DNA of 32,653 nucleotides, from NCBI GenBank assembly GCA_030429925.1, contig JAUIGQ010000016.1, forward strand, positions 1-32,653, given 5' to 3'. This document shows positions 6,716-13,961 of the stretch, piece after piece (position 1 is the stretch's first letter; the number at the start of each line of letters is the position of its first letter). Under the pieces are notes generated by a model. That model searched no databases. It saw nothing but the letters and a program-made list of their open reading frames with translations, and was not told the origin of the DNA. The DNA is from Bacteroidia bacterium (GTDB taxonomy: Bacteria > Bacteroidota > Bacteroidia > Flavobacteriales_E > Vicingaceae). The translations under genes were made by a program, and so were the position numbers.

Positions 6716-9142
6716 CTAATAAAGAGCCGGGAAGCTTTCAGGATCCACATCTCTCATCAGTGCATATGCTGCTTCTATGATATCGTCATAGCTCGGTTTG
6801 GAGTAATAGTCTCCATCTGTTCCGTAGGCCGGTCTATGGTCTTTTGCGCTTAATGTTCTTGGCTCAACATCCAAGTGGTAATAACCACCTTGAACTTCTA
6901 TGATCTGCTGCATGATAAATGCAGATGCTCCCCCATTCACATCTTCATCAACGATCAAAAGCTTGTTGGTCTTCTTCAAAGACTCAACGATCATATGTTC
7001 TTTGTCGAATGGCATTAAGGTTCTCAGATCGATCAATTCTGCATCAATGCCTAGTTCTTTCATTTCTGCCAGTGATTGTTCTACAATGTTACAAGTAGAC
7101 CCATAGCTGACAATGGTTAGGTCCTTTCCTTCGCTCACAATATCAGGCACACCAAGTGCAAGCCTAAATTCGCCCAAGTTGCTAGGCATTTTTTCTTTGC
7201 TTCTGTAAGCATTTAAAGGCTCAATGATCAGGGCCGGATCATCACCTTGCAGCAAGGTGTTGTAGAATGCTGCAGCATCCGTCAGATTTCTCGGTACGCA
7301 AACATGCACCCCTTTCAATGAATTGATGATCACACCCATTGGAGAACCAGAATGCCAAATTCCTTCTAATCTATGTCCCCTGGTTCTAACGATCAAAGGA
7401 GCTTTTTGTCCACCTGCTGAACGATAATGCACAGTGGCCAGATCGTCGCTCATGATCTGCAAAGCATAGAGCAAATAGTCTAAGTACTGGATCTCTGCAA
7501 TCGGCCTTAGTCCTCTCATTGCCATTCCAATTCCTTGTCCGGCTATGGTGGCTTCTCTAATTCCGGTATCGCTAACTCTTATTTCTCCATACTTCTCTTG
7601 CAAGCCTTCCAACCCTTGATTCACATCTCCTATCTTACCGGAGTCCTCACCAAAGATCAATACCTCAGGATACTTCTCAAGGATCTTGTCAAAATTGTCT
7701 CTCAGTACAACTCTTCCGTCTACCTCTTCTGAATTGGCATCGTATTCGGCTGGGATACCTTGAAGGCGAAGAGGGGATAGGTCTGATTCGGAATATAAGT
7801 GGCTGCTATATTTTGTAGTATTCTGTTTTTGAGAAGATTGAAACCAGTTAACTAGAGCGGTTCTTGATTCATTGTTCTGTCCTCTGCTAGATCGGATAAC
7901 CTTTCTAACGGAGTTGTATAGGTCTTTCCTTACCGGTTCATTCAATGCTTTTAGTTTGTTCAACTCAGCTGCTATTGTGTCAGATCCTTCTTCTGCTTGC
8001 AAAGCCTCTATCAGCTGGACAGCTTCATTTTTTTCCGACATTACATCAGCAACAAATGCATCCCAAGCAGCTTTCTTTCCATCTCTTACTGTCTTCTTGG
8101 CCTCTTTCTGGATCTCGTCCAACTCTTCTTCTGTTGCAAGTTTGTTCTCAATGATCCACTCACCCAACTTTTTAATGCAATCGTATTCCGACTCCCATTC
8201 CAATCTTTCTTTGGACTTGTATCTTTCATGCGATCCTGAAGTGGAGTGGCCTTGAGGTTGAGTAACCTCTTCAACATGTATCAAAACTGGAACATGCTCT
8301 TCTCTGGCGATCTTTGTGGCTTTTTCATAGGTATCGATCAAACCTGCATAATCCCACCCCTTTGCCTTGAGGATCTCATAGCCGTTCTTGCCGTCTTTCT
8401 CTCTTTGGAACCCGCTGAGTACTTCAGAAATACTCTCTTTTGTTGTTTGGTATTTCTTTGGCACAGAAATTCCGTGACCATCGTCCCATACAGACATGAC
8501 CATAGGAACCTGGATCACACCGGCTGCATTGATGGTTTCCCAGAATAGTCCTTCTGAGGTTGAAGAATCTCCAATGGTACCAAAGGCGATCTCATTTCCG
8601 TTTTTGCTGAAAAGTTGATTGTCTTTGAGAAGTTCATTGTTTCTGTAAACTTTTGAAGCTTGAGCCAATCCAAGCAATCTAGGCATTTGTCCTGCTGTTG
8701 GAGAGATATCCGCAGAGGAGTTCTTTTGAGCAGTTAGATCTTTCCAATTTCCATTTTCATCTAAAGACCTGCTTGCGAAGTGACCATTCATTGATCTTCC
8801 TCCTGATGCAGGTTCTTTTTCAATGTCAGGGTGAGCGTAGAGTTGAGCAAAGAAACTCTCGACAGTAAGCTGACCAATGGCCATCATGAATGTTTGATCT
8901 CTGTAATAGCCCGATCTGAAGTCGCCATTCTGGAAATACTTTGCCATAGCAAGCTGTGGGACTTCCTTTCCATCTCCAAAAATTCCAAATTTTGCCTTAC
9001 CTGTGAGAACTTCTCTTCGTCCGAGTAATGAAGTTTCCCTGCTAACATTCGCCAAACGATAGTCCTCTAATACCCTGTTTTTGAACTCTTCCTTGCTAAT
9101 TGAATCGCTTGTCTTTGCTTTGCTACTGGCTACTTCACTCAT
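6716..9142 (-). CDS. fused 2-oxoacid dehydrogenase E1 component, alpha and beta subunits in one chain
   Basis: This 808-residue thiamine diphosphate enzyme carries out the decarboxylating E1 step of a pyruvate or branched-chain 2-oxoacid dehydrogenase complex. The alpha half (about 1-430) holds the cofactor motif GDSSTSEG (191-198), which ends in WDDGHGIS (219-226), and the loop GHSTSGSHERYKS (298-310). The beta half (about 475-808) has FGEDSGKIGDVNQGL, VSDTGIREATIAGQGIG and GHRLEGIWHSGSPMG. Separate alpha and beta genes are the more widespread arrangement; the fusion is common in Bacteroidota. In classical E1 alpha the cofactor motif ends in Asn-Asn; here it is Asp-Asp. The substrate is not decidable from sequence, and no E2 or E3 gene is in the window. 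A good promoter lies just upstream. The stop is TAG. Confidence 0.9.
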   Translation of the reverse strand: MSEVASSKAKTSDSISKEEFKNRVLEDYRLANVSRETSLLGRREVLTGKAKFGIFGDGKEVPQLAMAKYFQNGDFRSGYYRDQTFMMAIGQLTVESFFAQLYAHPDIEKEPASGGRSMNGHFASRSLDENGNWKDLTAQKNSSADISPTAGQMPRLLGLAQASKVYRNNELLKDNQLFSKNGNEIAFGTIGDSSTSEGLFWETINAAGVIQVPMVMSVWDDGHGISVPKKYQTTKESISEVLSGFQREKDGKNGYEILKAKGWDYAGLIDTYEKATKIAREEHVPVLIHVEEVTQPQGHSTSGSHERYKSKERLEWESEYDCIKKLGEWIIENKLATEEELDEIQKEAKKTVRDGKKAAWDAFVADVMSEKNEAVQLIEALQAEEGSDTIAAELNKLKALNEPVRKDLYNSVRKVIRSSRGQNNESRTALVNWFQSSQKQNTTKYSSHLYSESDLSPLRLQGIPAEYDANSEEVDGRVVLRDNFDKILEKYPEVLIFGEDSGKIGDVNQGLEGLQEKYGEIRVSDTGIREATIAGQGIGMAMRGLRPIAEIQYLDYLLYALQIMSDDLATVHYRSAGGQKAPLIVRTRGHRLEGIWHSGSPMGVIINSLKGVHVCVPRNLTDAAAFYNTLLQGDDPALIIEPLNAYRSKEKMPSNLGEFRLALGVPDIVSEGKDLTIVSYGSTCNIVEQSLAEMKELGIDAELIDLRTLMPFDKEHMIVESLKKTNKLLIVDEDVNGGASAFIMQQIIEVQGGYYHLDVEPRTLSAKDHRPAYGTDGDYYSKPSYDDIIEAAYALMRDVDPESFPALY

Positions 9143-9166
9143 GTCGACTTAATTAAAAATGGATTA

Positions 9167-9195
9167 CAAAATTAAGAATTTAGGGTTTGTTTCAA
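9167..9195 (-). promoter_or_regulatory. promoter of the fused E1 gene
   Basis: On the minus strand TTG (9195-9193), an 18-base spacer and TAATTTTG (9174-9167) match the Bacteroidota -33/-7 consensus (TTG and TAnnTTTG). Transcription would start near 9160, giving a leader of about 18 bases. Confidence 0.65.
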
Positions 9196-9240
9196 TGGCT
9201 CAACTAGCTGTTTCGGTAGCTATATGTAAAATCACATGAT

Positions 9241-9248
9241 TACTTTTG
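9241..9248 (+). promoter_or_regulatory. candidate -7 element of def, almost at the start codon
   Basis: TACTTTTG matches TAnnTTTG and ends 4 bases before the def ATG at 9253. If used, the transcript would be leaderless or nearly so. No TTG is seen at the expected -33 position. Confidence 0.5.
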
Positions 9249-9252
9249 CCGC

Positions 9253-9810
9253 ATGATTTTACCTATCGTTGCATACGGAGATCCCGTCTTGAAGAAAGAG
9301 GCGGAAGAGATCGAAGAGGATTATCCTTTTTTAAAGGAGTTGATCGACAATATGTATGAGACTATGTATAATGCTGAAGGTGTGGGACTTGCTGCGCCTC
9401 AGATCGGAAAATCGATCCGTTTGTTCATAGTTGATGCTTCCCCATTTGAAGAAGACGAACCTTCTTTGAAAGATTTTAAGAGAACTTTTATCAACCCGAT
9501 TATTGTTGAAGAAGAAGGGGAGGAGTGGTCATTCAATGAAGGCTGTTTAAGTATTCCAGGAATTAGAGAGAATGTGAGCAGACAACCGAAGATCGTAATT
9601 GAGTATATGGATGAAAACTTCAACATAGTAGAAGAAGAATTCGAAGGAATTGCCGCTAGGATCATTCAGCACGAATATGACCATATAGAGGGAATTCTCT
9701 TCACCGACCACATAAGTCCACTTAAAAGACGTCTTTTGAAAGGAAGGCTCAACAATATCTCCAAGGGAAATGTTAAGGTGAATTACAGAATGAAGTTTCC
9801 AAAATCATAA
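9253..9810 (+). CDS. def: peptide deformylase
   Basis: This 185-residue metalloenzyme removes the formyl group from the initiator Met of new proteins in the cytoplasm. All three deformylase motifs are present: GVGLAAPQ (43-50), EGCLS (96-100, metal ligand Cys98) and HEYDH (140-144, two His ligands and catalytic Glu). Length and motif spacing are normal. The ATG start is right because the conserved MILPIVAYGDPVLK opening follows at once. The gene is divergent from E1 and is followed after 25 bases by the TPR-like lipoprotein gene on the same strand. Confidence 0.97.
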   Translation: MILPIVAYGDPVLKKEAEEIEEDYPFLKELIDNMYETMYNAEGVGLAAPQIGKSIRLFIVDASPFEEDEPSLKDFKRTFINPIIVEEEGEEWSFNEGCLSIPGIRENVSRQPKIVIEYMDENFNIVEEEFEGIAARIIQHEYDHIEGILFTDHISPLKRRLLKGRLNNISKGNVKVNYRMKFPKS

Positions 9811-9835
9811 TATCAAACCATTAATCATTAAGAAT

Positions 9836-10432
9836 ATGAAAAAGCAGTTATTCATTGTAGGACTTATATCCTTGTTTACAATAGGCTTTATCGCTTGCGA
9901 TCAAAAGGTAAAGGAAGAACAGACTGAAGAAAAGCCTTATATCTCTCTTGAGAAGATGAGTATTGAAAGTTTGGAGGCAGAGATCAAAAAGAGAGAAGAG
10001 GTTTTGAATAGTGATCAAAGTGGGATCGACAGTAAAGGAGCGGCTAGTTTGATGGAAGCCTATTTTGTATATGCAGTTAGATTTCCCAATAGAGCTAATT
10101 CAGCCGACAGGATGTTCAAAGCTGCTGAGCTAGCAATGAGTTTGAATCATACCATTCAAGCCATTAAATATTTTACAAAGGTTTATGATGAATATCCTGA
10201 TTATGAAAAGAGACCATATGCCATGTTCTTAAGAGCCTTTGTTCTTGAAAATCAAGCTCAAGAGTACACTCAGGCCAAAGAAGTATATGAAGAATTTATT
10301 CGCTTATATCCGGGGCATTCGATGGCAGATGATGCCAAATACTCCATTGAGAATATGGGTAAGAGTCCTGAAGAATTGATCAGAGAATTCGAAAGGAAGG
10401 ATAGTATAAGAGCTGCTCAAGAGGCTTCTTGA
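9836..10432 (+). CDS. TPR-like repeat lipoprotein of unknown role
   Basis: This 198-residue protein has a lipoprotein signal ending at Cys21 (TIGFIACDQK). The mature part is helical. From about residue 75 it shows TPR-type spacing of Ala, Tyr and Pro (YFTKVYDEYPDYEKRPYAMF, then a second unit around VYEEFIRLYPGHSMADDA), as in outer-membrane assembly lipoproteins of the BamD/YbgF type. It is too short and divergent to name. It follows def closely, so the two may be co-transcribed. Its last 16 bases overlap, in the opposite sense, the 3' end of cdaA. Confidence 0.75.
   Translation: MKKQLFIVGLISLFTIGFIACDQKVKEEQTEEKPYISLEKMSIESLEAEIKKREEVLNSDQSGIDSKGAASLMEAYFVYAVRFPNRANSADRMFKAAELAMSLNHTIQAIKYFTKVYDEYPDYEKRPYAMFLRAFVLENQAQEYTQAKEVYEEFIRLYPGHSMADDAKYSIENMGKSPEELIREFERKDSIRAAQEAS
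10417..10432. other. 16-bp near-palindrome that is the overlap of two convergent gene ends
   Basis: TCAAGAGGCTTCTTGA is a 6-bp stem with a 4-base loop, and it exactly spans the overlap of the lipoprotein gene and cdaA. Each strand reads Gln-Glu-Ala-Ser-stop (TGA) through it. The hairpin could help end transcription in both directions, but it has no strong T-run on either side. Confidence 0.6.
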
Positions 10433-11232
10433 TCCCTTTTGATCTGAATTTTTAGTTCTTCACCAAGCTCATCGGGAGTTAATCCATTCTGAAGCTTTCC
10501 GTTTGCTGCCAGGGATATTTTACCATTTTCTTCTGATATCACGATTGCAATTGCAGTGGAACTTTCGGTTAAGCCAACAGCTGCCCTATGTCTCAAACCA
10601 AGATTTGAAGGAATGTTCGGATTGTCTGAGATTGGTAAGATGCATCTAGCAGCCACCACTTTGTTCTTGTGAATGATTGCACCTCCATCGTGTAGTGGGC
10701 TATTCTTGAAGAAGATAGACTCCAATAGAGGAGCGCTCAATTTTGCGTCCAATTGGTCACCTGTGCTAGCGTGATATTTTAGCTCTGTATCGGTTGCAAT
10801 AACGATCAAAGCCCCTGTCTTACTTCTCGACATATTGAAACATGCCCTGACAATGGAATTGGTATCCAGGTCTTGATCTTCAGAATTGGCTTTGGACCAA
10901 TTCACTATTTTATTGATCAGACCCGCGCCGGCAAAGGGACTTTGTGATCCAACTATCAATAAAAATCTCCTGATCTCTTGCTGGAAAACAATGATCAGCG
11001 CCAAAACCCCAACCCCTATAAACTGACCAAGGATCTCTGATAAGAGCTCCATGCTCAAGGCAGAAACTAATTTCCAAAGGAGATAGATAGCGAGAATTCC
11101 AAGAAAGATCCGAATGGCAACAGTTCCCTTTACCAGCTTATATAGCTGATAGATCAAGACAGCTACAAGAAAAATGTCCAAGACATCAAGCCATCTAAGG
11201 GTTATAAACATTAATGGGATATCTGCCATCAT
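10417..11232 (-). CDS. cdaA: diadenylate cyclase (CdaA type), makes c-di-AMP
   Basis: This membrane enzyme joins two ATP into the second messenger c-di-AMP. It has three N-terminal membrane segments (about residues 8-90) and a DAC domain from about 95 to 250. The active-site motifs read LHDGG (180-184, usual core DGA) and GLRHRAAVGLTE (212-223, RHR). The Ala to Gly change in DGA is conservative. I chose ATG at 11232; an in-frame ATG at 11268 would add 12 residues and overlap folP by 26 bases, but family members normally begin near the first membrane segment. The gene lies directly downstream of folP, a pairing I know from Bacteroidota. Its 3' end overlaps the convergent lipoprotein gene by 16 bases. 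Confidence 0.92.
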   Translation of the reverse strand: MMADIPLMFITLRWLDVLDIFLVAVLIYQLYKLVKGTVAIRIFLGILAIYLLWKLVSALSMELLSEILGQFIGVGVLALIIVFQQEIRRFLLIVGSQSPFAGAGLINKIVNWSKANSEDQDLDTNSIVRACFNMSRSKTGALIVIATDTELKYHASTGDQLDAKLSAPLLESIFFKNSPLHDGGAIIHKNKVVAARCILPISDNPNIPSNLGLRHRAAVGLTESSTAIAIVISEENGKISLAANGKLQNGLTPDELGEELKIQIKRDQEAS

Positions 11233-11242
11233 GAAAGCAATA

Positions 11243-12109
11243 TTACTGCTTTTGATAATAGTCGACAATGGCTATTGCCTCTTTAGCCTCTTTCACATCG
11301 TGAACCCTAAGTATGCTAGCTCCATTTAAAAGGGCAATTACATGGGCAGCAGTTGTGGCATTCAAGGATTCAGCTGCTTTCTTATCGATCACCTTTTGGA
11401 TCAGACCTTTTCTGGATACCCCAACCAATATGGGGCGATTCAAATGACAAAAATGCCGAAGGTCCTTCAATAACTGATAATTATGTTCCAAGCTCTTTCC
11501 AAAACCAAATCCCGGATCGATGATCACATCCTTTAGCCCCAATTGATCCAGTTGGTTCAATTTAGAAGAAAACCATTGATAGATCTCTTTGCTAACATTT
11601 TCATAGCTAGGAGATTGCTGCATTGTTTCAGGGCTGCCCTGCATATGCATGATAATGTAAGGCACATGCTTATCTGCCAGAAAAGGTGGAAGTTCTGTAT
11701 CCCAGTCGCCGCCTGAAATATCATTGATTATAGAGGCACCAAGATCCAAGGCTTTTTTAGCAATATTCTTTCTATAGGTATCAATGGATAATAGGGCTTG
11801 AGGAAATTCTTTTGATATTGATTCAAGAGGTTTGAAGAGTCTCTCAGCTTCCTCTTCCTCAGTGAGTAATTTTGCTCCCGGCCTGCTGCTAAAAGCACCA
11901 ATATCAATGATCTCAGCACCTTCCGAAAGCATTCTTTCAACCTGAGATAAAATCTTTTTGGATCCACTATGCACTCCACCGTCGAAGAAAGAATCAGGGG
12001 TGAGATTTAAAATGCCCATGACCAAGGGCTTATCCCAAAGCTTCAATTCACCTCCAATATTCATTGAAAAATTACTTGGAAAAAGGCTATTTTCGCGAGT
12101 AGAATCCAT
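11243..12109 (-). CDS. folP: dihydropteroate synthase
   Basis: This 288-residue folate-pathway enzyme condenses p-aminobenzoate with the pterin diphosphate to give dihydropteroate. Diagnostic motifs are GILNLTPDSFFDGG near residue 32, IDIGAFSSRPGA, SIDTYRKNIA, IINDISGGDWD, IIMHMQGSPETMQ, DPGFGFGKSLEHNY and GVSRKGLIQ. Length is normal for the family. The gene is divergent from the DUF1599 gene, with 21 bases between the starts, and is followed by cdaA. A -7 element sits 4 bases before the start codon, so the message may be leaderless. Confidence 0.96.
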   Translation of the reverse strand: MDSTRENSLFPSNFSMNIGGELKLWDKPLVMGILNLTPDSFFDGGVHSGSKKILSQVERMLSEGAEIIDIGAFSSRPGAKLLTEEEEAERLFKPLESISKEFPQALLSIDTYRKNIAKKALDLGASIINDISGGDWDTELPPFLADKHVPYIIMHMQGSPETMQQSPSYENVSKEIYQWFSSKLNQLDQLGLKDVIIDPGFGFGKSLEHNYQLLKDLRHFCHLNRPILVGVSRKGLIQKVIDKKAAESLNATTAAHVIALLNGASILRVHDVKEAKEAIAIVDYYQKQ

Positions 12110-12113
12110 TTTT

Positions 12114-12121
12114 CAAAAGTA
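12114..12121 (-). promoter_or_regulatory. candidate -7 element of folP, almost at the start codon
   Basis: On the minus strand this reads TACTTTTG, identical to the def element, and it ends 4 bases before the folP ATG (12109). It suggests a leaderless folP-cdaA transcript. No -33 TTG is seen at the expected distance. Confidence 0.45.
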
Positions 12122-12130
12122 AGACAAAGC

Positions 12131-12676
12131 ATGGGAAGGACCTCCGAACAATATGACAGAGCAGTAGGAAAATGCAGAGAGATATTTGAAAAGAAAATGA
12201 AGGATTATGGAACTGCCTGGAGAATTCTTAGATCGAGTTCCCTAACCGATCAATTATACATCAAAGCAAAAAGGATAAGAAGTCTTGAGGAAAAAGGCTT
12301 TTCCAAAGTGGATGAAGGAGTTGTTTCGGAATACATCGGAATCATTAATTATTCCATTATGGCCTTGGTACAACTTGAGAAGGGCTATACTGAAGAATCA
12401 GATCTGGAACAATCTGAGATGATGAGGATCTATGAAGAATATGTTGCAAAAGCCAAATCATTGATGGAGAATAAAAACCATGACTACGATGAAGCTTGGA
12501 GAGAAATGCGCACCTCTTCATTAACGGATATGATCTTGCAAAAGCTTTTGAGAATTAGACAGATAGAGGAGAATGAAGGGAAAACATTGATATCAGAGGG
12601 ATTGGATGCAAATTATCTGGATATGATCAATTATGCTGTTTTTGCGTTAATACAATTGGAAGAGGCAAACGCCTGA
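12131..12676 (+). CDS. DUF1599 protein with two tandem copies of the domain
   Basis: This 181-residue protein is a clear internal duplication. The first copy has KMKDYGTAWRILRSSSLTDQ near residue 22 and the second has NKNHDYDEAWREMRTSSLTD near residue 115. Each is followed by a basic helix (AKRIRSLEE and LLRIRQIEE) and a closing DYxxxINYxxxALxQLE segment. I recognise this as DUF1599, a Bacteroidota family of unknown biochemical role. It heads the plus-strand block that continues into the BT_3928-type gene (18-base gap) and is divergent from folP. Confidence 0.85.
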   Translation: MGRTSEQYDRAVGKCREIFEKKMKDYGTAWRILRSSSLTDQLYIKAKRIRSLEEKGFSKVDEGVVSEYIGIINYSIMALVQLEKGYTEESDLEQSEMMRIYEEYVAKAKSLMENKNHDYDEAWREMRTSSLTDMILQKLLRIRQIEENEGKTLISEGLDANYLDMINYAVFALIQLEEANA

Positions 12677-12694
12677 TCATTAATTTAAAAACTT

Positions 12695-13960
12695 ATGAGA
12701 ACGATTATACATATATCAAGACTTGTTGTTGGGAACCTATTTGTATTCAGCGGACTGGTTAAGTTGAATGACCCATTGGGCTTTTCTTACAAGCTGGAAG
12801 AGTATTTTATTGAGTTTGGGATGAATTGGGAATGGCTTCATTCCATCCTGATACCCTTAGCTGCCGCCTTGTGTATTGCCGAGATCGTTTTGGGAATTGC
12901 CGTATTGGTTGGTTATAAAATGAAGCAAACATCTTGGTTGTTGCTCTTGATGATCGTATTCTTCACCATTCTAACTTTTGCCTCAGCTGTTTTTGAAATA
13001 GTAAGGTCTTGTGGTTGTTTTGGAGATGCCATCCCACTTACACCTTGGGAATCCTTTATGAAGGATATTATTCTATTGGTGTTAATACTGTTCCTATTCC
13101 TGAATAGAAATAGGATTGTCTCTTTCCCGGATAGGAATTTTGATCTGATCTACTTTGTGATCTCAGCCATCAATATGTTCCTGCTTTCATATATGCTGGA
13201 ATGGTATATGCCTCTTTATTTAATGCTGATAATATTGGGGGTCAATTTGGCCTTGAAGTTCAGTAGGAAAAGGAATTTTGCCGCCCCTTCTTCAACATGG
13301 ATCTCAGCTGCATTGAGTTTGTTTATTGGGATCTATGCAATAGAGAATTTGCCCTTCAAAGATTTTAGACCCTATGCAGTTGGAAAGAGCCTTCCTGATC
13401 AAATGGTACTTCCTCCCGGTGCTCAAGAACCTGTATATGAGAATATTCTAACATATGAAAACAAAAAGACAGGGGAGGAGAAGGAGTTCACTTCAGCAGA
13501 GTTTACTGAATCAAAGATCTGGGAAGATACAGATTGGGAGTGGAAGAGCACAGATAATAAATTGATTGTAGAAGGAGACTTGCCTAAGATCACAGACTTT
13601 TCAATAGTATCTCATTCAGGTAGTGATATGACCGGGATCTTTTTGGAAATGGAAAGGTTGATCATTATCGTTTCAAACGACTTATCTGCAACTGAGGAGT
13701 CAGTTTGGGATGATCTAAAAAAGTTAGTAGTTGACGGCACTAAGCATGATATTGTGACCATTGTTCTATCTCCTGCAACTTGGGAAGAGGTTCAGGCATT
13801 TGTAGAAAAGCACGACCTGCCAATGCAGATCTATATTACTGATGGAATCGTTTTGAAAACCATTGTTCGTTCAAATCCCGGAATAGTTTATCTTGAGAAG
13901 GGAACGGTAATGGGAAAATGGCATTACAATAATTTGCCAACTATCAACCAATTGAAATAA
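12695..13960 (+). CDS. BT_3928-type DoxX/MauE-like membrane protein
   Basis: This 421-residue protein has an N-terminal DoxX/MauE-like four-helix membrane domain (about 1-140) containing CGCFGD (106-111). A second membrane part follows to about 225, and then a soluble C-terminal domain with several Glu/Asp/Trp-rich beta strands. The paired cysteines in CGCFG are typical of MauE-like proteins linked with thiol or disulfide chemistry. The soluble part has no CxxC motif, although its length and fold pattern could fit a degenerate thioredoxin-like domain (inference). The gene lies between DUF1599 and tpiA, as in other Bacteroidota, but here a permease gene separates it from tpiA. Confidence 0.82.
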   Translation: MRTIIHISRLVVGNLFVFSGLVKLNDPLGFSYKLEEYFIEFGMNWEWLHSILIPLAAALCIAEIVLGIAVLVGYKMKQTSWLLLLMIVFFTILTFASAVFEIVRSCGCFGDAIPLTPWESFMKDIILLVLILFLFLNRNRIVSFPDRNFDLIYFVISAINMFLLSYMLEWYMPLYLMLIILGVNLALKFSRKRNFAAPSSTWISAALSLFIGIYAIENLPFKDFRPYAVGKSLPDQMVLPPGAQEPVYENILTYENKKTGEEKEFTSAEFTESKIWEDTDWEWKSTDNKLIVEGDLPKITDFSIVSHSGSDMTGIFLEMERLIIIVSNDLSATEESVWDDLKKLVVDGTKHDIVTIVLSPATWEEVQAFVEKHDLPMQIYITDGIVLKTIVRSNPGIVYLEKGTVMGKWHYNNLPTINQLK

Positions 13961-13961
13961 T

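Noticed and set aside
7872-8255. Open frame of 127 codons on plus inside the E1 gene
   Set aside because: Antisense to a well-supported coding region with no family features of its own.
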